Origin: Bacteroidales bacterium
GTDB taxonomy: Bacteria > Bacteroidota > Bacteroidia > Bacteroidales > Paludibacteraceae
NCBI GenBank assembly: GCA_900767385.1
Contig: CAAFYY010000095.1
Span: 1-29,793, forward strand
Direction: 5' to 3'
Length of the DNA: 29,793 nt
Shown here: positions 14,946 to 22,906 of the stretch, piece after piece
How positions within the stretch are numbered: the stretch's first letter is position 1
Layout: each line of letters starts with the position of its first letter
Made by a program: the position numbers and the translations under genes
The notes under the pieces: generated by a model
The model's input: the letters and a program-made list of their open reading frames with translations, nothing else
What the model was told of the DNA's origin: nothing
Database searches by the model: none

Positions 14946-15653
14946 ATGGCATACGAAATCAAGAAGGTGTTTGATTTCCTTAAACATCTCAAATACAACA
15001 ATAAAACAGAGTGGATGCATGAGCATCGGGAGGAGTACCTTGCCGCCAAGGAGGTGACGATAAGAATTGCGCAAGAGACTTTAGGACACCTGTCGTCCCA
15101 ATATCCTTGGATGGCCAACGCCGATGCACGCAGACTGCTCTACCGCATCAACCGCGACACGCGCTTCTCGTTGGATAAGTCGACCTATTACACACACATG
15201 GGTTTCTGGTTGCCAACCGTTGGCATCAAGAAGATGTGCGGAGGTTTTCTAATCTATCTCCAACCGGAGGACGAAGACGGCAACTATTTCACTTCGACGA
15301 TGATATGCGCCGGTCTTTACAACCCTCCCTCCAAGGTGGCCAAGGAGGTCCGGGAGGAGATTGACGAACATGGCGACAGACTACGCGCCATCATCAACTC
15401 CAAAGAGTTCAAGGAGGCGGGATGGGAAATATACGACAAGGAACGGCTCAAGGTGCTTCCAAAGCACTTGAAGGGGTCGGAATACGTGGATCTTATCAGT
15501 CTGAAAAACTGGTCGCTGTGGCGTTCGTTTACAGAAGAAGAGGTTTTGCGTGAGGATTTTATTCCGACGGTGATGAAAGCTTTTGATGTTGCCGTCGCAT
15601 GGAACAATTTCTTTGACCCTATCGTGAAGTTTGTACAAGAGGAGGAGGATTAG
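14946..15653 (+). CDS. DUF2461 family protein
   Basis: 235 residues covering the whole DUF2461 (TIGR02453) domain. Signature parts are the opening VFDFLKHLKYNNKTEWMHEHREEY, the conserved YRINRDTRFSLDKSTYYTHMGFW, a core strand GGFLIYLQPED, and the late segment LKVLPKHLKGSEYVDLISLKNWSLWRSF. The family is cytoplasmic and has no established biochemical function. It stands alone on the plus strand, divergent from the DUF1294 unit. Its stop is only 4 bp from the stop of recX on the opposite strand, with no terminator hairpin between them. Confidence 0.92.
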   Translation: MAYEIKKVFDFLKHLKYNNKTEWMHEHREEYLAAKEVTIRIAQETLGHLSSQYPWMANADARRLLYRINRDTRFSLDKSTYYTHMGFWLPTVGIKKMCGGFLIYLQPEDEDGNYFTSTMICAGLYNPPSKVAKEVREEIDEHGDRLRAIINSKEFKEAGWEIYDKERLKVLPKHLKGSEYVDLISLKNWSLWRSFTEEEVLREDFIPTVMKAFDVAVAWNNFFDPIVKFVQEEED

Positions 15654-15657
15654 CACG

Positions 15658-16116
15658 CTATTTCGCGTTCATCACCTTACGGAAAGAGTCGTAGTCGAAT
15701 CCCCTACCCGCAACAAAACGGTAGACTTTCTCAAAGAGATGGGGATCATCTGACTTCAACGAACGGAGTTTCTCGTTGACCAATTTCTTCAGAGTTTCCA
15801 GATATTCTGCCTCGTCTATCTCTTCTTCTAATGCTGTTTCGATAGCTGCTTCGCTAAGACGTTTGGCATGGAGCATGGTGCGTATCTTGATTTTTCCCCA
15901 ATGGTTGAAACGGAATTTATCACGCACATAGGCTGAACAATAGCGCTCGTCAGAGAGGAAGTTGTTGTCACGTAATCTTGACACGACAGACTGAAGGTCA
16001 GCCGTTTCCTTGCCTTTCCACATAGTGAGTTTTTCCATCACCTCCGATTCGCAGTGTTCTGCCTTGGCGCAATAGCTGGTTGCACGCGCATAGAGTTTGT
16101 CTTCTATTGTCTCCAT
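15658..16116 (-). CDS. recX: RecX-family regulatory protein
   Basis: 152 residues. RecX proteins bind RecA and limit its filament growth and recombinase activity. The three-helix repeats are visible: LYARATSYCAKAEHCESEVMEKLTMW, then RLRDNNFLSDERYCSAYVRDKFRFNHWGKIKIRTMLHAKRLSEAAIETAL, the most conserved part of the family, and a third repeat with KVYRFVAGRGFDYDSFRKVM. No recA lies in the window. The ATG is only 21 nt downstream of the terminator behind tRNA-Leu, leaving no room for a normal promoter in that gap, so its transcription may depend on read-through. Confidence 0.93.
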   Translation of the reverse strand: METIEDKLYARATSYCAKAEHCESEVMEKLTMWKGKETADLQSVVSRLRDNNFLSDERYCSAYVRDKFRFNHWGKIKIRTMLHAKRLSEAAIETALEEEIDEAEYLETLKKLVNEKLRSLKSDDPHLFEKVYRFVAGRGFDYDSFRKVMNAK

Positions 16117-16137
16117 TTTTTCAGTTTGTATTTCTAC

Positions 16138-16166
16138 AAAAAAAGCTTGCCATCATAGCAAGCCTT
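16138..16166 (-). terminator. Terminator after tRNA-Leu
   Basis: On the minus strand AAGGCTTGC pairs with GCAAGCTTT across a 7-nt loop (six perfect G/C-rich pairs plus a G-U and two A-U), followed by a run of seven U (plus-strand A-run 16138-16144). It lies 6 nt past the tRNA 3' end and 21 nt before the recX start. Confidence 0.85.
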
Positions 16167-16171
16167 TTCCG

Positions 16172-16255
16172 TGCCCGAGACCGGACTCGAACCGGTACAG
16201 CCGCAATGGCCAAAGGATTTTAAGTCCTTCGTGTCTACCATTTCACCACTCGGGC
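16172..16255 (-). tRNA. tRNA-Leu(UAA)
   Basis: Read on the minus strand this is an 84-nt type II tRNA. The acceptor arm is GCCCGAG paired with CTCGGGC plus discriminator A. The D-loop region is TGGTGAAATGGTAGACAC. The anticodon stem AAGGA/TCCTT encloses the loop CTTAAAA, giving anticodon UAA. A long variable arm (TGGCCATTGCGGCT) and the T-arm CCGGTTCGAGTCCGG complete it. The 3' CCA is not encoded (CGG follows), so it must be added by nucleotidyltransferase. It reads UUA and, by wobble, UUG codons. Confidence 0.97.
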
Positions 16256-16264
16256 AAAGCGGTG

Positions 16265-16296
16265 CAAAATTACGATAATTTTTCGTATTCCGCAAA
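16265..16296 (-). promoter_or_regulatory. Canonical promoter of tRNA-Leu
   Basis: On the minus strand TTTG (16296-16293), 20 nt, then TAATTTTG (16272-16265), an exact -33/-7 match. The -7 element ends 10 nt before the tRNA 5' end. The -33 element lies inside the U-tract of the argS terminator, so the two signals share bases. Confidence 0.8.
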
Positions 16297-16327
16297 AAAA
16301 CAAAGGAGAAGATTTTCTTCTCCTTTG
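16293..16327 (-). terminator. Strong rho-independent terminator of argS
   Basis: Perfect 11-bp stem CAAAGGAGAAG with CTTCTCCTTTG, 5-nt loop, then seven U on the minus strand (plus-strand A-run 16294-16300). It begins about 20 nt after the argS stop. Confidence 0.93.
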
Positions 16328-16348
16328 CTCTATCTGATGATGGTCGGA

Positions 16349-18142
16349 TTACATTCTTTCTGGCACTTCAATGCCGAGGAGGCGCATGCCTTGAGCAATG
16401 ACCTTAGCCACACATTGTGAAAGGACGAGACGGAAGCGTTTGAGAGCCTCGTTCTCTTCTTTCAGGATGGTGAAGTCGTGATAGAACTGGTTGTATTCCT
16501 TCACAAGGTCATAGACGTAGTTGGCGATGAGAGCAGGACTGAACTGTGTGCCAGCCTCAGCTACCACAGCAGGGAAGTTGCTCAACATTTGAATGAGGTA
16601 ACGTTCCTTTTCGCTCAATTCCACGTTTTTATCAATAGCGCCGAAAGCGATGTTCTGCTCTGCCGCCTTGCGGAGGATTGATTTGATACGGGCATGGGTA
16701 TACTGGATGAACGGACCGGTGTTGCCATTGAAGTCGATGGATTCCTTCGGATTGAACATCATGTTCTTACGTGGGTCAACCTTCAGAATGAAGTATTTCA
16801 ATGCTCCCAAACCGACCATGCGAACGGTGTTTGCGAATTCTTCAGGTGTCACGTCGTTGAGTTTGCCAGACTCCTCAGAAGTGGCGCGAGCGGTTGCCAC
16901 CATCTCTGCCATGAGGTCGTCGGCATCTACGACGGTGCCTTCGCGGCTTTTCATCTTACCCTCTGGGAGTTCGACCATGCCGTAGGAGAAGTGGACGAGA
17001 CTCTTGCCCCACTCAAAACCGAGCTTATCCAAGAGGAGAGAGAGCACCTGGAAGTGGTAGTTCTGCTCGTTGCCAACGACATAGACCATCTTATTGATTG
17101 GGAAGTCGGCATAACGCATCTTGGCGGTACCGATGTCTTGAGTCATATATACTGAGGTTCCGTCGGTACGGAGAAGAAGTTTCTCATCGAGACCGTCGGC
17201 TGTCAGGTTTGCCCAAACGGAGCCGTCCTCACGACGATAGAAGATGCCTGCTTCCAAGCCACGCTCAACCTCTTTCTTACCAACGAGGTAGGTCTGTGAC
17301 TCGTAGTAGATCTTGTCGAAGCTGACACCCATCTCTTTATAGGTAGCATCGAAGCCTGCATAAACCCATTCGTTCATCTTCTGCCACAAGGCACGCACCT
17401 CAGGGTCACCCTGTTCCCATTTCAGCAACATGGCCTGAGCCTCTTGAATCAGAGGGGCTTCCTTCTTGGCATCTTCTTCGCTCATGCCTTTGGCCATGAG
17501 TTCCTTAACCTCAGCACGATAGTGTTTGTCAAATTCAACATAAAAGTCGCCAACAAGGTGGTCGCCTTTCTTGCCTGCCGTTTCTGGAGTCACGCCGTTG
17601 CCATAACGGAGCCATGCCAACATAGATTTGCAGATATGGATACCGCGATCGTTGACGATATTGGTTTTCACCACGTTCCAGCCGTTGGCTTTCTGGATTT
17701 CTGCAATGGAGTGACCAAGGAGGTTGTTGCGAACGTGACCAAGGTGGAGAGGTTTGTTGGTGTTAGGTGAGGAGTACTCAACCATCATCAACGGAGCGTC
17801 AGCCTCGGCCTTTTTGTAACCGTAGTTGTCGTTTTTGGAGATATCCTCAAGGAGGTCAAGCCAGAATGTCTTGGAGATAGAGAGGTTCAAGAAACCCTTG
17901 ACAACGTTGAAGCCTGACACCAAGGCATTTTCACGCTGCATGTATTCACCGATTTCTGCGCCGATGACATCCGGTGATTTGTGTGCCTGTTTGGTGAAAG
18001 GGAAGGTCACCACGGTGAGGTCGCCTTCAAACTCTTTCTTGGTTTTCTGAATCTGTATGTTGCCACACTCGGCATCGATGTCGTAGAGTGCTTTTACTGC
18101 TGCGACAACGCCTTGTGCGAGAGTTAGTTCTATATTGTTCAT
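16349..18142 (-). CDS. argS: Arginyl-tRNA synthetase
   Basis: 597 residues, the usual class I ArgRS length. It charges tRNA-Arg with arginine. The N-terminal Add1 domain (residues 1-110) recognises the tRNA D-loop. The catalytic core has MVEYSSPNTNKPLHLGHVRNNLLG with HLGH at 133-136, and the KMSKS-equivalent loop EGKMKSREG at 396-399. The C-terminal DALR-type anticodon-binding domain covers about the last 130 residues and ends MRLLGIEVPERM, the classic ArgRS C-terminus. It is the last gene of the gyrB-ychF-lipoprotein-argS run, 11 bp after the lipoprotein gene. Confidence 0.98.
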   Translation of the reverse strand: MNNIELTLAQGVVAAVKALYDIDAECGNIQIQKTKKEFEGDLTVVTFPFTKQAHKSPDVIGAEIGEYMQRENALVSGFNVVKGFLNLSISKTFWLDLLEDISKNDNYGYKKAEADAPLMMVEYSSPNTNKPLHLGHVRNNLLGHSIAEIQKANGWNVVKTNIVNDRGIHICKSMLAWLRYGNGVTPETAGKKGDHLVGDFYVEFDKHYRAEVKELMAKGMSEEDAKKEAPLIQEAQAMLLKWEQGDPEVRALWQKMNEWVYAGFDATYKEMGVSFDKIYYESQTYLVGKKEVERGLEAGIFYRREDGSVWANLTADGLDEKLLLRTDGTSVYMTQDIGTAKMRYADFPINKMVYVVGNEQNYHFQVLSLLLDKLGFEWGKSLVHFSYGMVELPEGKMKSREGTVVDADDLMAEMVATARATSEESGKLNDVTPEEFANTVRMVGLGALKYFILKVDPRKNMMFNPKESIDFNGNTGPFIQYTHARIKSILRKAAEQNIAFGAIDKNVELSEKERYLIQMLSNFPAVVAEAGTQFSPALIANYVYDLVKEYNQFYHDFTILKEENEALKRFRLVLSQCVAKVIAQGMRLLGIEVPERM

Positions 18143-18153
18143 TGCAAAAAGTT

Positions 18154-18669
18154 TTATTCAATTAAAATTCTGGTTGCTGGGATGTCGCCACCGTTGCCGA
18201 CCTCGAAAGAGTTCGGGTAGTAGACGATGATGTCGGCACCTACCGCGAGGTCGTCGTCGCCATAAATCAGAGCTTTGTCGATAGAGAATTTGAAGCTGTC
18301 GATATCGGAGACGATGACTACAGAGTGCTCGTCCATGCTGACCACGATGCCCTCTACCCAATGTTCGAGGACATTGACAGCAACCGCCATGATGGTATCG
18401 CCGTTCTGCTCGTTGTAGCCGATGGCGATGATTTCCTCGTTTTTCACCGAGTCGCACTGGCCGAGTACGTCGGCAACGTTGACAATTGAGATGTGGTCGC
18501 CCTCTTCCATTTCCAACAACATATAATCGCCAGACCGGAGGATGAGACGTCCCTGCATCGTATGTTTTGTGCTGACTTTTTCAACTTCTTTGGCGGAGTC
18601 GGACGCTGTTTTCTTACAGCCGACGAAGACCAAGAGGCAAACGGAGAGAAGTAGCAGTATCTTTTTCAT
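18154..18669 (-). CDS. Uncharacterised lipoprotein between ychF and argS
   Basis: 171 residues. The N-terminus MKKILLLLSVCLLVFVGCKK is a lipoprotein signal with lipobox VFVGC and lipidated C18. The two lysines right after it (C-K-K) are not the Asp +2 inner-membrane retention signal. The mature part is acidic and strand-rich and appears to hold two similar halves: GRLILRSGDYMLLEMEEGDHISIVNVADVL...IIAIGYNEQNGDT and EGIVVSMDEHSVVIVSDIDSFKFSIDKALIYGDDDLAVGADIIVYY, which look like paired small barrel or OB-like units. I do not recognise the family. It is 11 bp from ychF and 11 bp from argS, so it is expressed with housekeeping genes. Confidence 0.82.
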   Translation of the reverse strand: MKKILLLLSVCLLVFVGCKKTASDSAKEVEKVSTKHTMQGRLILRSGDYMLLEMEEGDHISIVNVADVLGQCDSVKNEEIIAIGYNEQNGDTIMAVAVNVLEHWVEGIVVSMDEHSVVIVSDIDSFKFSIDKALIYGDDDLAVGADIIVYYPNSFEVGNGGDIPATRILIE

Positions 18670-18680
18670 TTCCAGAGGTT

Positions 18681-19784
18681 TTACACATTGAAACGGAAGT
18701 GCATGATGTCGCCGTCCTGAACGAGGTATTCCTTGCCTTCGACAGCCATCTTACCGGCTTCCTTGACAGCAGCCTCGCTGCCGAGTGTGATGAAGTCTTC
18801 GTATTTGATCACTTCGGCACGGATGAAGCCACGCTCGAAGTCGGTGTGTATGACGCCAGCACACTGAGGGGCTTTGTAGCCGTCGCGGAAGGTCCAAGCG
18901 CGCACCTCGTCGCTACCTGCGGTGAGGAAGGTCTTGTAGTTGAGCAGGCGGTAGGCCGATTTGATGAGGCGCGCTACGCCAGACTCCTGAAGACCCAACT
19001 CCTCAAGGAACATCTGACGCTCCTCATAGGATTCAAACTCAGCAATCTCAGACTCTGTCTTGGCGGCAAGCACCAGAACTTCAGCATTTTCGTCTTTTAC
19101 AGCCTCACGAACCATTTCAACATATTTGTTGCCGTTGACGGCAGAGGCGTCGTCGACATTGCAGACATACATGACTGGTTTTGAGGTCAAGAGGAAGAGG
19201 TCATGAGCCACAGCCTCCTCTTCTTTGTTGATGAGTTCGACAGTGCGGGCAGAGCGGCCGTGTTCGAGCGCCTCTTTATAGCGGGCGAGCACTTCGTAGG
19301 CCACCTTGGCTTGTTTGTCGCCGCCTGTTTGGGCCTGTTTGTAGACCTTTTGGATGCGGCTGTCGATGGTCTCGAGGTCGCGGAGCTGAAGCTCTGTATC
19401 AATGATTTCTTTATCTCTTACGGGGTCGACACTACCGTCAACGTGAACGACGTTCTCGTCGTCGAAGCATCTCAACACGTGGATGATAGCATCAGTCTCG
19501 CGGATATTGGCGAGGAACTTGTTGCCAAGGCCTTCACCTTTTGAAGCGCCTTTAACAAGACCGGCGATGTCCACGATTTCAATAGTTGTAGGGATGACAC
19601 GCTCTGGCTTACAGAGTTCGGCCAACTTGTTGAGACGTTCGTCTGGCACCGTGATGACGCCCACGTTAGGCTCAATGGTACAGAAAGGGAAGTTGGCAGA
19701 CTGTGCCTTGGCGTTGGAGAGGCAGTTAAACAAAGTTGATTTGCCTACATTAGGCAAACCAACGATACCGCATTGTAACGACAT
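18681..19784 (-). CDS. ychF: Redox-regulated ATPase/GTPase YchF (OLA1-like)
   Basis: 367 residues, full length. YchF is an Obg-class P-loop protein that prefers ATP, binds ribosomes and affects stress responses. Seen: the P-loop GLPNVGKS at 9-16, the switch region ANFPFCTIEPNVGVITVPDERL, the G3 DIAGLVKGASKGEGLGNKFL, a coiled-coil arm at about 130-200, and NVDD (in PVMYVCNVDDASA) in place of a GTP-specific NKxD, as expected for the family. The C-terminal TGS domain ends KEYLVQDGDIMHFRFNV. It starts 41 bp after the gyrB stop and precedes the lipoprotein by 11 bp. Confidence 0.97.
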   Translation of the reverse strand: MSLQCGIVGLPNVGKSTLFNCLSNAKAQSANFPFCTIEPNVGVITVPDERLNKLAELCKPERVIPTTIEIVDIAGLVKGASKGEGLGNKFLANIRETDAIIHVLRCFDDENVVHVDGSVDPVRDKEIIDTELQLRDLETIDSRIQKVYKQAQTGGDKQAKVAYEVLARYKEALEHGRSARTVELINKEEEAVAHDLFLLTSKPVMYVCNVDDASAVNGNKYVEMVREAVKDENAEVLVLAAKTESEIAEFESYEERQMFLEELGLQESGVARLIKSAYRLLNYKTFLTAGSDEVRAWTFRDGYKAPQCAGVIHTDFERGFIRAEVIKYEDFITLGSEAAVKEAGKMAVEGKEYLVQDGDIMHFRFNV

Positions 19785-19825
19785 ATCAGAATGTGAGTTA
19801 TTTGCTTAAAATTATTATACTTAAA

Positions 19826-21817
19826 CTATGCGTCGATGTTAGCAAAGTGGGCGTTCTTCTCGATGAAGTCGCGGCGGATTGCCACATCGTCTCCCATGAG
19901 CATTGAGAACACTTGGTCGGCTTCGGCAGCATTTTCAAGGGTGATGAGTTTCAACATACGGTTCTCAGGATTCATGGTGGTTTCCCAGAGTTGGTCGTTG
20001 TTCATCTCACCCAGACCTTTATAACGCTGTACGTTTCCAATGCCATGGGTAGGTTTATATTTCTCAATGAAGGCGAGACGCTCCTCCTCTGTCCAGCAGT
20101 ATTCGGAGATATTGCCAGTCTTGGTCTTGCAGAGGTAGAGAGGAGGAGTAGCCAGATAGACGTGTCCCTCCTCAATCAGCTCTTTCATATAACGGAAGAA
20201 AAGGGTGAGGATGAGGGTGGCGATATGTGCACCGTCGACATCGGCATCGGTCATGATGATGACTTTGTGATAACGGAGTTTGTCGAGGTTTGCTTTTTTC
20301 TCGTCAACGAGACCAGTCACAGGATCAGGCACGCCGAAACGGATACCCAATGCTTGGATGATATTGTTCACCTCATCGCTATCAAAGGCACGATGCCACT
20401 GCGCACGCTCCACGTTGAGGATCTTACCTCTCAAAGGCAAGATAGCCTGGAAGGTGCGGTCGCGACCTTGCTTTGCTGAACCGCCTGCAGAGTCACCCTC
20501 GACAAGGAAGAGTTCGCATTTCTCTGGGATACGTCCGGAGCAGTCGGCCAGTTTTCCAGGCAAGCCGCCGCCAGAGATGGACGATTTCTTTTGTACAGAC
20601 TCACGCGCTTTTCTTGCTGCCACACGAGCGGTTGCAGCGAGGATGAATTTTTGAACGATGAGCTTCGCCTCTTTAGGATGCTCCTCAAGATATGTGTCGA
20701 GAGCCTCAGCAACAGCTTTTTGAACGAAGCCAGCCACCTCACTGTTACCCAGTTTGGTCTTGGTCTGTCCCTCAAACTGTGGCTCTGCCACTTTGGCAGA
20801 GATGACGGCAGTCAAGCCCTCGCGGTAGTCTTCGCCAGTTACCTCCACCTTGGCACGTTCCAACTCTTTCTTGCAGTTGGTCTCGGCATAAGATTTCAAT
20901 ACACGGGTGAGCGCAGCGCGGAAACCAGTCTCGTGAGTACCGCCCTCATGGGTGTTGATATTGTTGACATAGGAGTGGAGTGATTCACGATAACCTGTGT
21001 TGTACATGATGGCGCACTCCAAAGGTATGTTGGTGTCTGTCTTGAGGAAGATGACGTCGTTGAAGAGTGGGGTATTGCCCGTATTGAGGAAACGGACAAA
21101 CTCCTTCAAACCCTCTTCGCTATGGAATGTCTCGGTAGGCGATTCGCCGTTGTCGTCTTTTTCACGCAAATCGGAGAGCGAGATGGTGATGCCGGCATTG
21201 AGAAACGCCAACTCACGCAAGCGAGCTTGGAGTGTTGCGTACTTATATTCGGTTGTCAGAGTGAAGATGGTGTCGTCTGGCTTGAATGTCTGACGGGTAC
21301 CAGTCACGTTAGGATCGCAGTCGCCAACGACTTTGACTGGATAGAGCGGACGACCCTGCTCGTATTCCTGCTGGTAGACTTTGCCGCCGCGGAACACTTG
21401 GGTAGTCATGTGTGTAGAGAGAGCGTTAACGCAAGACACGCCGACACCGTGCAGACCGCCAGACACTTGATAAGATTTCTTATCAAACTTGCCACCGGCG
21501 TGGAGCACAGTCATAACGACCTCCAAGGCAGAGCGTTTCTCTTTTTCGTGCATATCAACAGGGATACCGCGGCCGTTATCTTGAACGGTGATGGAGTTAT
21601 CCGGATTGATGTAAACTTCCACGTGGGTACAATAGCCAGCCATGGCTTCATCGATGGAGTTGTCGACCACCTCATAGACCAAATGGTGCAAGCCACGTTC
21701 GCCCACATCGCCGATATACATCGCTGGGCGTTTGCGAACAGCTTCCAAGCCCTCCAACACCTGGATATGGGAGGAATCGTACTGAGCTGCGTCTTGTTTG
21801 TTAATCTCTTCTGACAT
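19826..21817 (-). CDS. gyrB: DNA gyrase subunit B
   Basis: 663 residues. GyrB supplies the ATPase and TOPRIM parts of gyrase, which introduces negative supercoils. The GHKL ATPase has EVVDNSIDEA (N53), VQDNGRGIPV, the lid GGLHGVGVSCVNALS and the transducer loop QTKTKLGN at 351-358. The TOPRIM part has VEGDSAGGSA starting at E440, TDADVDGAHI and QRYKGLGEMN. The choice of GyrB over ParE rests on the motif set KQGRDRTFQAILPLRGKILNVE and on similarity to Bacteroidetes GyrB, which lacks the long proteobacterial insert; length is right for that type. No gyrA is adjacent. It is the first gene of its operon. Confidence 0.95.
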   Translation of the reverse strand: MSEEINKQDAAQYDSSHIQVLEGLEAVRKRPAMYIGDVGERGLHHLVYEVVDNSIDEAMAGYCTHVEVYINPDNSITVQDNGRGIPVDMHEKEKRSALEVVMTVLHAGGKFDKKSYQVSGGLHGVGVSCVNALSTHMTTQVFRGGKVYQQEYEQGRPLYPVKVVGDCDPNVTGTRQTFKPDDTIFTLTTEYKYATLQARLRELAFLNAGITISLSDLREKDDNGESPTETFHSEEGLKEFVRFLNTGNTPLFNDVIFLKTDTNIPLECAIMYNTGYRESLHSYVNNINTHEGGTHETGFRAALTRVLKSYAETNCKKELERAKVEVTGEDYREGLTAVISAKVAEPQFEGQTKTKLGNSEVAGFVQKAVAEALDTYLEEHPKEAKLIVQKFILAATARVAARKARESVQKKSSISGGGLPGKLADCSGRIPEKCELFLVEGDSAGGSAKQGRDRTFQAILPLRGKILNVERAQWHRAFDSDEVNNIIQALGIRFGVPDPVTGLVDEKKANLDKLRYHKVIIMTDADVDGAHIATLILTLFFRYMKELIEEGHVYLATPPLYLCKTKTGNISEYCWTEEERLAFIEKYKPTHGIGNVQRYKGLGEMNNDQLWETTMNPENRMLKLITLENAAEADQVFSMLMGDDVAIRRDFIEKNAHFANIDA

Positions 21818-21856
21818 ATAGCGTTGAGTTTGAATTCTGCGTAATTATTTACGTTA

Positions 21857-21864
21857 CAAAGATA
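21857..21864 (-). promoter_or_regulatory. -7 element of the gyrB operon
   Basis: CAAAGATA on the plus strand (TATCTTTG on the minus strand) lies 39 nt before the gyrB ATG. No TTTG at 19-21 nt upstream is seen, so only the -7 half is clear. Confidence 0.6.
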
Positions 21865-21948
21865 CACCTTTTCTCTCAATTCTGCGGTATGTTTTTCTTC
21901 AAAATTTCATAGAATTTCAATTGTTTGTTCCGAAGGTCTGTTTTTCAC

Positions 21949-21979
21949 TTTGCAGATAGAGAAAAAAGAGTTACTTTTG
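21949..21979 (+). promoter_or_regulatory. Canonical promoter of the secreted-protein gene
   Basis: TTTG (21949-21952), 19 nt, TACTTTTG (21972-21979): a full Bacteroidetes -33/-7 match. Transcription should begin near 21985, leaving a leader of about 90 nt before the ATG at 22074. Confidence 0.82.
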
Positions 21980-21985
21980 CAACGT

Positions 21986-22042
21986 GTTCTGCACCGACTC
22001 GCAGTATGTTGAGCCTTTGGGAACAACTCCCGAGTGCAGGAC
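21986..22042 (+). other. Base-paired 5' leader element
   Basis: GTTCTGCAC (21986-21994) can pair with GTGCAGGAC (22034-22042) through nine pairs including one G-U. Just inside, TCG and CGA extend the stem with a bulge, and GGGA/TCCC (22020-22032 region) can form a small inner hairpin. It starts at the predicted first transcribed base, so the leader RNA begins with a closing stem. It matches no riboswitch class that I recognise; a stabilising or regulatory structure is inference. Confidence 0.4.
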
Positions 22043-22073
22043 GCCAAATCCGATATAAAACACTAAGAGAAAT

Positions 22074-22649
22074 ATGAAAAGATTTTATCTGCTCTTTGCA
22101 GTTGCTATGTTGTCTCTCTCACTTAGCGCTGCTGGACACCTCAAATTCAAAGGTGTAGAAATCCGTGGTTCCGTCGGAACTTTCGTTCAAGAGATGGAAC
22201 AACAAGGCCTTAAATTCGTAAGCCGTAAAGACGGCGAGGTTACCCTCAAGGGTTCATTTGCCGGCTACAAGGACTGCCAAGTCATCGTCGTTGCCTCTGA
22301 GAAGACCGACAGCATGAGTCAGGTAATCGTAAAACTGCCAGACGAAGATCTCTGGAATGTGCTTGAAGAGGTTTATCTCGACCTTCAGAAGCGTTATACC
22401 GAGAAATATGGCGAGCCATATACTGAGGAGTACAACGAAAACAGCAGCGACACCGATTTCGCTAAGATGGTTGCACTGAAAGACGGCAACGCAAGTTTCC
22501 GCTCTGTCTACTCTCTCCAAGGCGGCAAGGTGACTGTCAAGATTGCCTATTCCAACTATCCATACGCCATCAAAGGCCATGTGGAGATTATCTACAACGA
22601 TAATATCAGCGTAGCAGAACGCCAAAAAGAGATCAACAACGATATCTAA
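22074..22649 (+). CDS. Secreted protein of unknown function
   Basis: 191 residues. A Sec signal peptide (MKRFYLLFAVAMLSLSLSAA) is followed by HLKFKGVEIRGSVGTFVQEMEQQGLKFVSRKDGEVTLKGSFAGYKDCQVIVV, a pattern seen in small exported Bacteroidales proteins with no assigned function. An amphipathic helix (WNVLEEVYLDLQKRYTEKYGEPYTEEYNE) and a strand-rich end (GGKVTVKIAYSNYPYAIKGHVEIIYNDN) complete it. There is one cysteine in the mature part (KDCQV), so no disulfide. It is a single-gene transcript with its own canonical promoter, a structured leader and a strong terminator. No enzyme motif is visible. Confidence 0.85.
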   Translation: MKRFYLLFAVAMLSLSLSAAGHLKFKGVEIRGSVGTFVQEMEQQGLKFVSRKDGEVTLKGSFAGYKDCQVIVVASEKTDSMSQVIVKLPDEDLWNVLEEVYLDLQKRYTEKYGEPYTEEYNENSSDTDFAKMVALKDGNASFRSVYSLQGGKVTVKIAYSNYPYAIKGHVEIIYNDNISVAERQKEINNDI

Positions 22650-22677
22650 TCGGTTTGTTTGCTTACGAAAGCGATAG

Positions 22678-22706
22678 AGGCTGTCCGTTTGGACAGCCTT
22701 TTTTTG
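22678..22706 (+). terminator. Strong rho-independent terminator of the secreted-protein gene
   Basis: Perfect 9-bp stem AGGCTGTCC / GGACAGCCT with a 4-nt GTTT loop, followed by a U-run of seven (22699-22705). It lies 28 nt after the stop. Confidence 0.95.
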
Positions 22707-22906
22707 TTTGATGATAATCGCACGGGAAACAGCGTAAGAGATTTCGGGACAAGAATCTCAGAGCTGAAAAGATTGGCAACTCAACCGATTCGCCGACTTT
22801 TGCGGCAAAAAACTTCGCCGACAGAACGACTGGACACAGACGGACAAGAGAATCGGACTGCGACAAAAGAATGCCTCACCTCTTGCAAATAAAACCAACC
22901 GCAGCA

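Noticed and set aside
22659..22892. Plus-strand 77-residue reading frame
   Set aside because: It crosses the strong terminator at 22678-22706 and has no coding-like composition or recognisable domain.
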